64,000 nt of DNA from Bradyrhizobium sp. 164 (GTDB lineage Bacteria; Pseudomonadota; Alphaproteobacteria; Rhizobiales; Xanthobacteraceae), in NCBI RefSeq assembly GCF_023073715.1, contig NZ_JADPKA010000095.1:62001-126000 (forward strand). The letters run 5' to 3'. A model generated the notes under the pieces. It was given only the letters and a program-made list of their open reading frames with translations. It had not been told where the DNA came from and ran no database searches. Shown one piece after another: positions 16,368-24,840 of this stretch; position 1 is the stretch's first letter; each line of letters begins with the position of its first letter. A program made the position numbers and the translations under genes.

Positions 16368-17141
16368 CTAATTCAGGGCCGACGTCGTGATGTTCAGCGC
16401 CTGTCGCCCCGAAGGCAACGCGGTCACCGCAGGACGCTTGCGCACGGAATCGCCGCCGCCTTTCGCCATCAGAGGCGCGTTCTTCGGCAGCACCACGACC
16501 TTGGCGCCGACACTGACGCGGTTAAAGAGATCGATGACGTCCTCGTTGGTCATGCGGATGCAGCCGGACGAGACGAACTTGCCGATGGTGCTGGGATCGT
16601 TGGTGCCGTGGATGCGGTATTCGCTCGAGCCGAGATACATCGCGCGGGCTCCGAGCGGGTTACCCGGACCGCCCGCGACGAAACGCGGGAGATAGGGCTG
16701 GCGCGCGATCATTTCGGCCGGCGGATGCCAGTCCGGCCACTCCGCCTTACGGCTGACGCTCTGCACGCCCGACCAGGTAAAGCCTTCGCGGCCGACGCCA
16801 ACGCCATAACGAATGGCGCGGCCATTGCCGAGCACGTAGTAGAGATAGGTGTTGTTGGTATCGATGACGATGGTGCCGGCCGGCTCGCTCCTGTCGAAGC
16901 TGACGATCTGCCTGCGCAGCCGGTCGGGCAGCTGGGCATCTTCGTCGGCGGCTTGCGGCGCCTCGCTTCCATAGCCCTGTGAATAGCTCTGATCCTGCGG
17001 ATACGACTGCGGCCGGATCGGCGCAAAGCCGAGGGTTTGCGCACTCGCGCTGCCAAAGGGCACGGTGAACAGAACGGTCGCGAAGGCAAACGCAGTGACG
17101 GCACGCGGCGAGAAGCGGCGGACGAGAGAGAAGCTTGTCAT
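16368..17141 (-). CDS. L,D-transpeptidase (YkuD domain)
   Basis: About 257 residues from the ATG at 17141. An N-terminal signal peptide (cleavage after SASA, before QTLG) sends it to the periplasm. The YkuD catalytic domain shows YRIHGTND and the nucleophile block SSGCIRMTNEDVIDL (S-x-G-C-I-R). It would make 3-3 peptidoglycan crosslinks or attach proteins to the wall. A longer reading to 17246 is possible on paper, but an EcfG promoter lies inside it at 17189-17214 and a GGGG precedes the ATG at 17141, so the short start is preferred. Confidence 0.93.
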   Translation of the reverse strand: MTSFSLVRRFSPRAVTAFAFATVLFTVPFGSASAQTLGFAPIRPQSYPQDQSYSQGYGSEAPQAADEDAQLPDRLRRQIVSFDRSEPAGTIVIDTNNTYLYYVLGNGRAIRYGVGVGREGFTWSGVQSVSRKAEWPDWHPPAEMIARQPYLPRFVAGGPGNPLGARAMYLGSSEYRIHGTNDPSTIGKFVSSGCIRMTNEDVIDLFNRVSVGAKVVVLPKNAPLMAKGGGDSVRKRPAVTALPSGRQALNITTSALN

Positions 17142-17188
17142 GTGCTGCCCCATTGGATGTGTGCATCCGGGTGATGCGCCAGCCAAGC

Positions 17189-17214
17189 AACGCCATCGGA
17201 CCGATCTAAGTTCC
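17189..17214 (-). promoter_or_regulatory. EcfG-type promoter (L,D-transpeptidase gene)
   Basis: On the minus strand GGAAC (17210-17214), a 17-nt spacer and CGTT (17189-17192), 47 nt before the ATG at 17141. It faces away from the similar promoter at 17274, giving a divergent stress-induced pair. Confidence 0.72.
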
Positions 17215-17273
17215 GGCGCGGAGCGCGGCCGCGACGTCACAGTCAAGCGAGCGTTTCTTCACGAAGGCGCGAT

Positions 17274-17298
17274 GGAACTGCTACCGCGATCGCGCGTT
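17274..17298 (+). promoter_or_regulatory. EcfG-type promoter (AI-2E permease gene)
   Basis: GGAAC (17274-17278), a 16-nt spacer and CGTT (17295-17298), 52 nt before the GTG start at 17351, which itself has a GGGAGA ribosome site. Confidence 0.72.
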
Positions 17299-17350
17299 CT
17301 CATCCCGTAAATGGGCGCGCGGATCGCGGTTTCCGTGCGGGAGAGATATT

Positions 17351-18463
17351 GTGCGCGTCCTTCCCAGCGAACGTCTGCTTCCCGGCAAAAGCGAAGGTGA
17401 ACCGCTTCCCGACAGCCATAGCGAGCTGCCGCCGGTCATCCGCCGCACCGAGTTCGTCGCTTTCGCGCTCGCAGGCCTGCTGCTGATTGCGGTCGTCACC
17501 GTACTCTATGTCGGAAGAGCGTTCTTCCTGCCCGTGGTAATGGCCTTCGTGATCGGCACCATGCTGTCGCCGGCGGCGAGCTTCCTGGAGCGATGCAAGG
17601 TGCCACGCGCGCTCGCCGCCGTCCTGATCGTGGTCGCTGGGACCGCGGTGGTTGCCTTCGCCCTGGCGCTGATCGCCTCACCGATTATGGAGTGGAGCAC
17701 GCGCCTGCCGGAGCTCGGCGCGCAATTGAGGGACAAGCTGCACGTGTTCGACCGGCCGCTGGCGCTGTGGCGCGAGCTGCAAGGCATGGTCGGCGGCTCG
17801 GAGGCGTTCCCGAGCTTCCAGATGCCGAAGGTCGAGTGGGTGCAACCGACGCTGGAATTCCTGTCACCGACCTTTACTGAATTTCTGCTGTTCTTCGTCA
17901 CCCTCATTCTGTTCATCGCAAGCTGGCGCGACCTGCGCCGGGCCATGATCATGACCTTCAGCGATCACGACGCGCGGCTGCGCACGCTGCGTATTCTCAA
18001 CGAGATCGAGGTCCATCTCGGCAACTACCTGCTGACCGTCACTCTTATCAATGTCGGCGTCGGCGTCGCCACCGGCCTGATCTGCGCGCTCACCGGCATG
18101 CCCAATCCAGCCGGGCTCGGCGCGCTGGCGGCAACGCTCAATTTCATCCCGATCATCGGGCCAGTCGCGATGTTCGCCGTGCTGGTCGTCGTTGGGCTGG
18201 TCGCCTTCCCGACGATCAGCGGTGCCCTCATGGCGGCGCTCGCCTTCGGCGGCCTCACCTTCCTGGAAGGGCACTTCATCACGCCGACCATCATCGGCCG
18301 GCGGCTGGCCCTGAACGCGCTTGCGGTCCTGCTCGCGCTCGCGTTCTGGACCTGGATGTGGGGCCCGATGGGCGCGTTCCTGTCGTCGCCGCTCCTGATT
18401 GTCGGCCTGATCCTCAAGGAGCATCTGTTGCCGGCGGATTCGCCGCAGCTGCCGCAGGCCTGA
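17351..18463 (+). CDS. AI-2E family transporter (PerM-like membrane protein)
   Basis: 370 residues with a GTG start preceded by GGGAGAG. The protein has roughly eight hydrophobic segments: an N-terminal pair (AFALAGLLLIAVVTVLYV and FFLPVVMAFVIGTMLSP), a middle helix region near 175-190, and a C-terminal cluster with GLGALAATLNFIPIIGPVAM. The last block is the conserved PxxGP-type motif of the family. The name comes from TqsA; members move varied or unknown substrates, so no claim about autoinducer-2 is made. The EcfG promoter upstream suggests expression under stress. Confidence 0.9.
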   Translation: MRVLPSERLLPGKSEGEPLPDSHSELPPVIRRTEFVAFALAGLLLIAVVTVLYVGRAFFLPVVMAFVIGTMLSPAASFLERCKVPRALAAVLIVVAGTAVVAFALALIASPIMEWSTRLPELGAQLRDKLHVFDRPLALWRELQGMVGGSEAFPSFQMPKVEWVQPTLEFLSPTFTEFLLFFVTLILFIASWRDLRRAMIMTFSDHDARLRTLRILNEIEVHLGNYLLTVTLINVGVGVATGLICALTGMPNPAGLGALAATLNFIPIIGPVAMFAVLVVVGLVAFPTISGALMAALAFGGLTFLEGHFITPTIIGRRLALNALAVLLALAFWTWMWGPMGAFLSSPLLIVGLILKEHLLPADSPQLPQA

Positions 18464-18479
18464 GGCGGTTTCCGCAAAC

Positions 18480-18504
18480 GGAACTTCCCCGACGACGAAA
18501 CGTT
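18480..18504 (+). promoter_or_regulatory. EcfG-type promoter (DUF883 gene)
   Basis: GGAAC (18480-18484), a 16-nt spacer and CGTT (18501-18504), 38 nt before the ATG at 18543. It would drive the DUF883 gene and probably the holin-like gene after it. Confidence 0.75.
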
Positions 18505-18542
18505 CTCCGGCTATCTCAGCCGTCAACAGTTTGGAGCTCCCG

Positions 18543-18914
18543 ATGTCCACGACCAATGCCGAAGCCGGGATGAAAGACTGGACCGACAACGCCACCAGAG
18601 AACGCCTCGAGAAGGATGTAGCAGCCGTGAAAAGCGATATCGCCGCCCTCACTGAACAAATCACCGACGCGCTCAATACCTTCGCCAATTCCAGCAGCAA
18701 GCAGGCTCGCCGCGGCTATCGCCAGGCGCGCGAGAACGTGGATTCCGCGATGGACGACATGTCCGAGCGCGGCAGCGCGATGATGGAGGCTGCGCAAGAC
18801 GCCTACGGCTCGATCGAGGAGACGCTGGAAGAGGCCATCACGCAGCGGCCGCTCGCGACCGTCGGGCTCGCCCTCGGCATCGGCTTCCTGATCGGCGTCG
18901 CCTGGCGCCGGTAG
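18543..18914 (+). CDS. DUF883 family (YqjD/ElaB-like) membrane-anchored protein
   Basis: 123 residues from the ATG at 18543. A long amphipathic, probably coiled-coil region (about 15-90, many K, E, A and S) is followed by a C-terminal membrane anchor PLATVGLALGIGFLIGVAWRR. This architecture is that of DUF883 proteins such as E. coli YqjD and ElaB, inner-membrane proteins that associate with ribosomes in stationary phase. The EcfG promoter 38 nt upstream agrees with a stationary or stress role. Confidence 0.88.
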   Translation: MSTTNAEAGMKDWTDNATRERLEKDVAAVKSDIAALTEQITDALNTFANSSSKQARRGYRQARENVDSAMDDMSERGSAMMEAAQDAYGSIEETLEEAITQRPLATVGLALGIGFLIGVAWRR

Positions 18915-19006
18915 GTTTGCGGAATGGATCTTGAGACGGCGACGCTGCCGCGCCGCCGATGCCGGCGTGTGGCGGCTCGGCTTGTGGGGATTTGAGGAGC
19001 AAGGCC

Positions 19007-19462
19007 ATGTTTCAGCGCATCATCGACGGGATCAGTGCATCCACCGGGACCACTGTGCGACTGACCTCCCTTGCCGCAGGCGCGGCATTCGCGCTCTTCA
19101 TCACCACGTGCTTCCTCTGCGCCGCGGCCTTCATCTTGGTGCTGGAGAAATATGGTCCGGTGCAAGCCTGCCTCGCGGGTGCCGGCGTTTTCTTTCTGCT
19201 TACCTTGGCCGCAGCAGTGAGCTATTGGGCCTATAAGCGGCAGTTGCGCAAGCAAGCCCAGATCGCGGCCGAGCGTGCCGCGAAGTCGGCGGCGCAGAGC
19301 ATGCTCGCGGACCCCATGCTGCTCGCCACGGGACTCCAGATCGTCCGCGCCATCGGAATCAAGCGGCTGTTGCCGATCTTGGCGATCGGTGGCGTCGCAC
19401 TCGGAATCATGGCGAGCCGCGCTGGCGTTCCCGACGAGGCATCGGCCGAACCCGCCGAGTGA
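19007..19462 (+). CDS. Phage-holin superfamily-like (DUF1469-type) membrane protein
   Basis: 151 residues from the ATG at 19007, preceded by GAGGAG. There are two adjacent membrane helices at about 20-45 (LAAGAAFALFITTCFLCAAA) and 50-72, then a basic amphipathic stretch, and a weaker hydrophobic segment near 120-135. The pattern resembles the putative actinobacterial-holin/DUF1469 proteins that often follow DUF883 genes; these are not thought to lyse cells. It lies 92 nt downstream of the DUF883 gene and is probably in its transcript. Confidence 0.7.
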   Translation: MFQRIIDGISASTGTTVRLTSLAAGAAFALFITTCFLCAAAFILVLEKYGPVQACLAGAGVFFLLTLAAAVSYWAYKRQLRKQAQIAAERAAKSAAQSMLADPMLLATGLQIVRAIGIKRLLPILAIGGVALGIMASRAGVPDEASAEPAE

Positions 19463-19649
19463 CGACGAGCGTGGGTTAGAAAATTTCGCCGCAACTGCTG
19501 CCAGCTGATCTGGCGGAGTTCGGCAGGAAGGCGCAGCGCAATTTTGCGCCATCCGGCACGGATGTCCCCCGCCATCACGCAAACGCTACTCGGATGGGCA
19601 GGCGGTTGCCGCTAAAAGCGGCGCCCCTGATTCCAAAAGTCTTTTCGCA

Positions 19650-20792
19650 ATGAAACCGTCCGTCAAGGCGAACCTCGCCGCATTCCAACCCGACGCCAGG
19701 CTGTATTTGACACTCGGCATCGCCAATTGGTCGGTTTTCGTCGACCACATCCCGAACAACGTCGTCAACCTGCTGACGCTGCGAAATTTCGGCTTCAGCG
19801 GCGCCGCGGATTTGTTCGTGTTCGTGGTGGGCTATGGCGTCGCCATCATCCACGGCCGGATGGCGCTGGAGCGCGGCTACGTCGTCGCGGCGACGCGCAT
19901 CTTTCGACGTGTCTGGCGGCTCTACGCCGCCTACGTCGTCCTGTTCGTCATCTATATCGACACCATCGCCTATGTCGCCTCGCAATCGATGGCACCGGAA
20001 TTCATCCACGAATACAACATCTCGGGGATTCTCGAGCACCCGCTGCGCATCCTGATCCGCGGCCTCGTGCTCCAGGAGGAGCCGCTGAACCTCGACCTCC
20101 TGCAATTGATGATCCCGCTGATGGCCTTCTTTCCGCTTGTGCTGTGGGGCCTGTTGCGGCGGCCGAATGTGACGCTCGCGGCATCGGTTGCGCTGTACCT
20201 TGCCGCACGCTGGTTCGATTGGAATTTCCGGGTGTACCCGGATCAGGAGTGGACCTTCAATCCGCTCTGCTGGCAGATGCTGATGGTGCTGGGCGGCTGG
20301 TTCGCCGTGACAGGCGCACCCGGACGGACGTTGCGCAGCATGCCCTGGTTGCGGATCCTCGCCGGGACCTATCTCGTTTTGGCGATGGCCGTCACCTTGA
20401 TGCGCCACTCACCGGCGCTCTCCGCTTATCTGCCGAACTTGCTCCTCGACGGCATCGCACCGACGGAAAAGGAAAACCTTGCGCCTTATCGCGTGCTTCA
20501 CTTCCTCGCGTTCGCCTTCGTCGCGACCCATCTCATTCCGGCCGGTCATCCCGGCCTGCAATTGAAGCCGCTTCAGGCGGTCATCAGATGCGGCGAGGAA
20601 TGGCTCGCCGTGTTCTGCGTCGGCGTCTTCCTGTCCTTTGCCGGTCATCTGATCCTGATCACGGGGCCCAATCTGGTGGGGATGCAGGTCGTGGTGAGCC
20701 TCGCCGGCTTCGCCGCGATGACCGCGGTCGCCTATTACATCGCCTGGTCGAAGTGGCAGGACCTGCCCGCCGCCCTGCGGCAGCAGGCCTAG
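19650..20792 (+). CDS. opgC: OpgC-type membrane acyltransferase
   Basis: 380 residues. It is a polytopic inner-membrane protein with about ten hydrophobic segments. The N-terminal region LTLGIANWSVFVDHIPNNVVNLLTLRNFGFSGAADLFVFVVGY contains the OpgC family pattern (D-H-x-P and FSGAADLFVFxxGY). OpgC of this family adds succinyl groups to osmoregulated periplasmic glucans. No glucan synthase gene is nearby, so the acceptor is inferred. It stands alone, with about 190 nt of featureless DNA before it. Confidence 0.87.
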   Translation: MKPSVKANLAAFQPDARLYLTLGIANWSVFVDHIPNNVVNLLTLRNFGFSGAADLFVFVVGYGVAIIHGRMALERGYVVAATRIFRRVWRLYAAYVVLFVIYIDTIAYVASQSMAPEFIHEYNISGILEHPLRILIRGLVLQEEPLNLDLLQLMIPLMAFFPLVLWGLLRRPNVTLAASVALYLAARWFDWNFRVYPDQEWTFNPLCWQMLMVLGGWFAVTGAPGRTLRSMPWLRILAGTYLVLAMAVTLMRHSPALSAYLPNLLLDGIAPTEKENLAPYRVLHFLAFAFVATHLIPAGHPGLQLKPLQAVIRCGEEWLAVFCVGVFLSFAGHLILITGPNLVGMQVVVSLAGFAAMTAVAYYIAWSKWQDLPAALRQQA

Positions 20793-20882
20793 TGGGGAGC
20801 CCATTTCGATTCTCCTAGGTTCGCCGCCGAGGCTGCGCTATGCGAATCGAGCGCAGGTTGCGCGAGGAGACCGGGCCAGATC

Positions 20883-21494
20883 ATGGCGAGAAACGAGGGT
20901 GAAGGATCTGACGGCGCGCCGCCCCGGCGCGGCCGGCCGCGGTCGATCGAGACCGCCAACGCCATTCTCGAAAGCGCGTATGCGCTGATGGCTGCGACCG
21001 GCCTTGCCGCCACCACCATCGACGCAGTCGCGCGCAACTCCGACGTGTCCAAGATGACGATCTACAAATGGTGGCCATCCCGGGAGGCGCTTTTGATCGA
21101 CGCCTTTCTCCACCACGCCGCACAGATGCTGCCGCTGCCCCCGGAAAGCTCCGGCACGCCTGCGGCGCGTGCACGCCGCCACGCCGCGGCCTATGCCGAG
21201 GCACTCCAGGGCGAGTTCGGCAAGGTGCAGCTTGCCGTGATCTCCGAATGCATTTCGAAGACCGGCTCCGCCGAGCTGTTCTACGCCCGCTATCTGCAAT
21301 TCCGCCGCGACGCGCTGCTGGAGATGATCGCAGCAGGCCAGAAGGACGGCAGCATCCTGGCCCAGGGGCTGCCTGAGGATCTCTACGACGCGATCTACGG
21401 CGGCCTGTTCTACCGCTACGTCTTTGGCATCGCGCCGGTCACGCCGGCCTACGCGCGCAATCTGGTCGACCTGGTGTTGCGGCCGAAGGACTGA
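20883..21494 (+). CDS. TetR/AcrR family transcriptional regulator
   Basis: 203 residues. The N-terminal helix-turn-helix is clear at about 21-66: TANAILESAYALMAATGLAATTIDAVARNSDVSKMTIYKWW, the standard TetR DNA-binding pattern. The C-terminal part (about 80-200) is an all-helical ligand domain of the AefR-like type, with GKVQLAVISE and YARYLQFRRDALLEMI. The target and ligand are unknown. It lies 90 nt after opgC on the same strand and converges with the histidine kinase gene, 9 nt away. Confidence 0.9.
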   Translation: MARNEGEGSDGAPPRRGRPRSIETANAILESAYALMAATGLAATTIDAVARNSDVSKMTIYKWWPSREALLIDAFLHHAAQMLPLPPESSGTPAARARRHAAAYAEALQGEFGKVQLAVISECISKTGSAELFYARYLQFRRDALLEMIAAGQKDGSILAQGLPEDLYDAIYGGLFYRYVFGIAPVTPAYARNLVDLVLRPKD

Positions 21495-21503
21495 AGTGCC
21501 GCT

Positions 21504-23153
21504 CTACCGCACCGGCTGCGAAAACTTCTCGGTACGATCGCGCTCGGACATGTCGACCACCGTCTCCATCGGCGCCGTCAGCTCGTAGACGTAGGAGACG
21601 TCGGTGAAGTAGCGCTTGGCGGTGCCGCCGAGCGCCTCGGGCGCCACGCGGTCGAGCAGGATCAGGCCGAAATCGGAATCGGGACGGCGCGTCGCCTCGC
21701 TGGTGTTGAACTCCTCCCAGCGGAAATTGAAAATCTCGTCGGGCTCCTCGCCGGTCACCGTCCAATTGGCGGTGATGTGCGGATGCTTTCCGACCAGCGA
21801 CAGGCCTTCGTCGGAATGCGAGGCGAGCTCGAAGAACAGCAGAGACAGGCTCTGCGCCGCGCGCGCGCTGACAGCGATATCGGGACCGGTGACGGCGATG
21901 CGTTCGGCATGCGGGATGGCGCGCGCTTCGAACAGGCCCTTCAGCTTGACACCCTGCCATTGGCTCTCGCTGAGCAGCGAGACCACGTTCGACATGGCGT
22001 GGATGCGGCCGATCAGGAGCTCGCGCGCGACGTCGATGTCCGAGCCGTGGCGCAGCGTGCGCGTCACGATCGACTGGATCACCGCCAGGATGTTCTTGAC
22101 CCGGTGATTGAGCTCGTCGATGACAGCGGTCAGCCGGCGCTCGAAGCCAATCCGCACCTGGATTTCCCGGCTGAGCCGCAGGTTGTTGTAGGCGACATAG
22201 CCGAACAGGCCACATACCATCGCGGTGATCGCAAAGCCGATCGCCGCCACGATGATGGCAGTCTGCTCGGCGCGACGCGCCGAATTGGTCTTCGCGTAGT
22301 AGGCGAGCTGCCAGTCACGGCCACCGAAGCTCACCGTGCGCATGGCCGACGGGGCCAGCCCGTCCGCCGCCGTCGCGCGCGTGGAGACCACGCCCTGGTC
22401 GTTGGCGACGAGCTCGCCGCCGTCCTTGCGCGGATCCCTGAGCGCGACCGAGAACAACGACATGTCGTCATTGGTCAGCATCAGCGAGGCAAGCTCGTAG
22501 GAAAATGTGACGAACCCGGCCGGCTCCGTTGCCCCCTCGGGAATGACGGGCGCGGCCACGATGACGCCGATCGGCCCGTCGCCGCTGAGCAGCGGAATCG
22601 GATCCGAGGCAACCGACCGCTTCTCGGCGCGCGCACGCGTCAGCATGGCGCTGGAAACCGGATCCTGATCGTAGCTGCGGCCGGGCAGCGTCTTGGTCTC
22701 GTTGCTGCGCGGCTCGAGATCCATCAGCACGTCGATCGGCTGAGTAACGTCGGCGGGATTGATCGGCTTGTCGTCAAACGTGCGGATCCGCGGATTGGGG
22801 AAGCCGGCGCCGGCAATGGCAGCCTGCGCTGCCGCAAGCTCGTTCGGCTTCAGCCGGGCGATCCAGCCGGCCACCACGAAATCGGTCTTGAAGGCGTAGA
22901 TGGCCGAGCGCAGCGGCTCCAGCATGTTCGGCTTGATCACGGATGGCGCACGGAACAAGCCGGAAGCGACACGCGCGAGCAACTCCCGCTCGGTGAGGCG
23001 GTCCTGGACCAGGCTTGCGTGAACGTCGATCGCACGCGCGAGCGCGATCCGGTCCAGCGCCAGCTCCTGATCGTGAACGCGATAGGCCGCAAGCCCGGAG
23101 AGCAGGGCTCCGAGCAAAGCGATGAAGCCGATGATGAAACCCAGCCGGACCAC
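21504..23153 (-). CDS. CHASE-domain HWE/HisKA2-type sensor histidine kinase with degenerate N box
   Basis: 549 residues, GTG start. An N-terminal membrane helix (about 5-25), a CHASE-like extracellular sensor (about 35-280), a second helix (about 295-320) and a kinase core of the HWE type. The phosphoacceptor region ELNHRVKNILAVIQSI (His near 349) is intact, and a W-x-E-type block is seen in FRWEEF. The N box normally reads HELATNA with an essential Asn; here it reads FELASHS (near 440-446), so the Asn is replaced by His. It may be a weak or non-catalytic kinase. No response regulator is adjacent. Confidence 0.82.
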   Translation of the reverse strand: MVRLGFIIGFIALLGALLSGLAAYRVHDQELALDRIALARAIDVHASLVQDRLTERELLARVASGLFRAPSVIKPNMLEPLRSAIYAFKTDFVVAGWIARLKPNELAAAQAAIAGAGFPNPRIRTFDDKPINPADVTQPIDVLMDLEPRSNETKTLPGRSYDQDPVSSAMLTRARAEKRSVASDPIPLLSGDGPIGVIVAAPVIPEGATEPAGFVTFSYELASLMLTNDDMSLFSVALRDPRKDGGELVANDQGVVSTRATAADGLAPSAMRTVSFGGRDWQLAYYAKTNSARRAEQTAIIVAAIGFAITAMVCGLFGYVAYNNLRLSREIQVRIGFERRLTAVIDELNHRVKNILAVIQSIVTRTLRHGSDIDVARELLIGRIHAMSNVVSLLSESQWQGVKLKGLFEARAIPHAERIAVTGPDIAVSARAAQSLSLLFFELASHSDEGLSLVGKHPHITANWTVTGEEPDEIFNFRWEEFNTSEATRRPDSDFGLILLDRVAPEALGGTAKRYFTDVSYVYELTAPMETVVDMSERDRTEKFSQPVR

Positions 23154-23448
23154 TTCGACTACTCAGGCGAAAGCAAGAGGTCGGCAATAATTGTGGACCA
23201 TATGAACGCCGCTCGAACGGCCATCTGCCGAAACAGGGTGAACCCCAGTGGCGGAGATAATGGAGGAGGAGGCATCAGTACGCAACGTAGGTCGGCTGAC
23301 AAGCTTAATCCGCCCGGCCGATGGTCAGGCCGGAATGGCTGCCCCGAGGCGGAGGTAGTTAATCTCCGTGTCTAAAATTTGTTCCGCCGCTCTGGGCCTG
23401 CTTCACCCGTCAACGGCGAAAATCACCTGCGCCAAGTCGTCGCGTCGG

Positions 23449-24072
23449 TCAGCCTGCCCGCCTCAGGCCACCTTTGGCCTCGATGAACTCGACAATGCGG
23501 TCGAGCCCCTGGCTCTTCTTCAGGTTGGTCATGACGAAGGGACGCTGGCCGCGCATGCGCTTGGCGTCCGTCTCCATCTTTTCCAGGGAGGCCCCGACAT
23601 GGGGCGCCAGGTCGATCTTGTTGATGACAAGAAGGTCTGACCGGGTGATGCCCGGGCCGCCCTTGGACGGAATCTTGTCGCCGGCGGCAACGTCGATGAC
23701 GTAGATGGTGAGGTCGGCCAGCTCTGGGGAAAAAGTGGCAGCGAGATTGTCGCCGCCGGACTCGATCAGCACGAGATCGAGGCCCGGAAATTTCGCGCGC
23801 ATGTCCGCCACCGCCGCGAGATTCATCGAGGCGTCCTCGCGAATCGCGGTGTGCGGGCAGCCGCCGGTCTCGACCCCGGCGATCCGATCCGGTGTCAGCG
23901 AACCCGAACGCACGAGGTATTCGGCATCCCATTTGGTGTAGATGTCGTTGGTGATCGCGGCGATGTCATAGCGCTCGCGCATGGTCTTGCAGAGCAGGTC
24001 CATCAGCGCGGTCTTGCCCGATCCGACCGGGCCGCCGACGCCGACACGTAAGGGGCCGTGAGACGTAGCCAT
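23449..24072 (-). CDS. ureG: Urease accessory GTPase UreG
   Basis: 207 residues. It is a SIMIBI GTPase that supplies energy for nickel insertion into urease with UreD, UreE and UreF. The P-loop is GGPVGSGKTAL (about 13-23). The CPH metal motif is in GGCPHTAIREDAS, and the guanine-binding NKID is in DLLVINKIDLAPHVG. It is the last gene of the urease cluster, 45 nt after ureF. About 295 nt of DNA without a recognisable gene follow before the histidine kinase start. Confidence 0.96.
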   Translation of the reverse strand: MATSHGPLRVGVGGPVGSGKTALMDLLCKTMRERYDIAAITNDIYTKWDAEYLVRSGSLTPDRIAGVETGGCPHTAIREDASMNLAAVADMRAKFPGLDLVLIESGGDNLAATFSPELADLTIYVIDVAAGDKIPSKGGPGITRSDLLVINKIDLAPHVGASLEKMETDAKRMRGQRPFVMTNLKKSQGLDRIVEFIEAKGGLRRAG

Positions 24073-24117
24073 TGATTCCTTCCTATCGTCGTCCTGGCGG
24101 AGTGTGACGCAACGTGC

Positions 24118-24840
24118 TCACGATCTGAACAGCCGCGTATATTGTGTCTCGTGCCGGAGGCTGGCGAGATCGGCGCGGAAAGTCGCGCTGCCGAGATCGT
24201 CCAATGTCGCCTTCAGCGCACGATTGGCGGTCGCGGCGACGGCGGCTTCCAGCGTCACCAGCACACGCTGGCTGTCGGTCTGGCCCAGCGGAATGAGACG
24301 GCTGGCCGCGGAAATCCAGTTTGAGACCAGCGCATGCAGGAAAGCGTGCAGCGTCGGCGCCAGCGGGACACCATGCATCGCGGCGACCACGCCGACGGCG
24401 ACCGGATAGACCAATGGCGCGCGGCATGCCGCGACCATCACATCCAGCCCATCGGCATCCCACGCCGCGCGCGCGATGTCGATGAAGGCGCGGCCTTGGG
24501 AGGTCGTTTCCAGCTGTCGTTCGCGCGACGGCACGAAGGCGGCCGCGAGCTCGGCGGTATCGTTCAAAGTGGTGCTCTCGTCGGCTTCCGCGGCGCGATA
24601 GGCATGGACCAGGAACGTCGCATCGCAAAGGCCGGAGCCGTCGCCGAGCATAGTGTCGAGCCAGTCGGCCAGCGTCGCGGTATCGGTGATGTCGCCGGCC
24701 TCGACGGCCCATTCGATGCCGCTGGAGTAGGAGAAACCACCGACAGGAAACGCCGGCGACAACCAGGTCATCAACCGGTACAGCGCCGCCGCCTCGCGCT
24801 CGGCGAGGTCAGCGGCGCCGACCGGCTCATTTGTGGTCAT
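24118..24840 (-). CDS. ureF: Urease accessory protein UreF
   Basis: About 240 residues from the ATG at 24840 (MTTNEPVGAADL). All-helical; the family start LYRLMTWLSPAFPVGGFSYSSGIEWAVEAGDI is unmistakable. UreF acts as the GTPase-activating or gating factor in the UreDFG complex that loads nickel. A longer in-frame reading to 25002 exists only because it runs across the histidine-codon repeats of ureE in another frame, and should be ignored. It overlaps the 3' end of ureE by 14 nt. Confidence 0.95.
   Translation of the reverse strand: MTTNEPVGAADLAEREAAALYRLMTWLSPAFPVGGFSYSSGIEWAVEAGDITDTATLADWLDTMLGDGSGLCDATFLVHAYRAAEADESTTLNDTAELAAAFVPSRERQLETTSQGRAFIDIARAAWDADGLDVMVAACRAPLVYPVAVGVVAAMHGVPLAPTLHAFLHALVSNWISAASRLIPLGQTDSQRVLVTLEAAVAATANRALKATLDDLGSATFRADLASLRHETQYTRLFRS

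Noticed and set aside
21777..23375. A 532-codon open frame opposite the histidine kinase gene
   Set aside because: No domain, and a biased composition; the kinase frame has clear homology.
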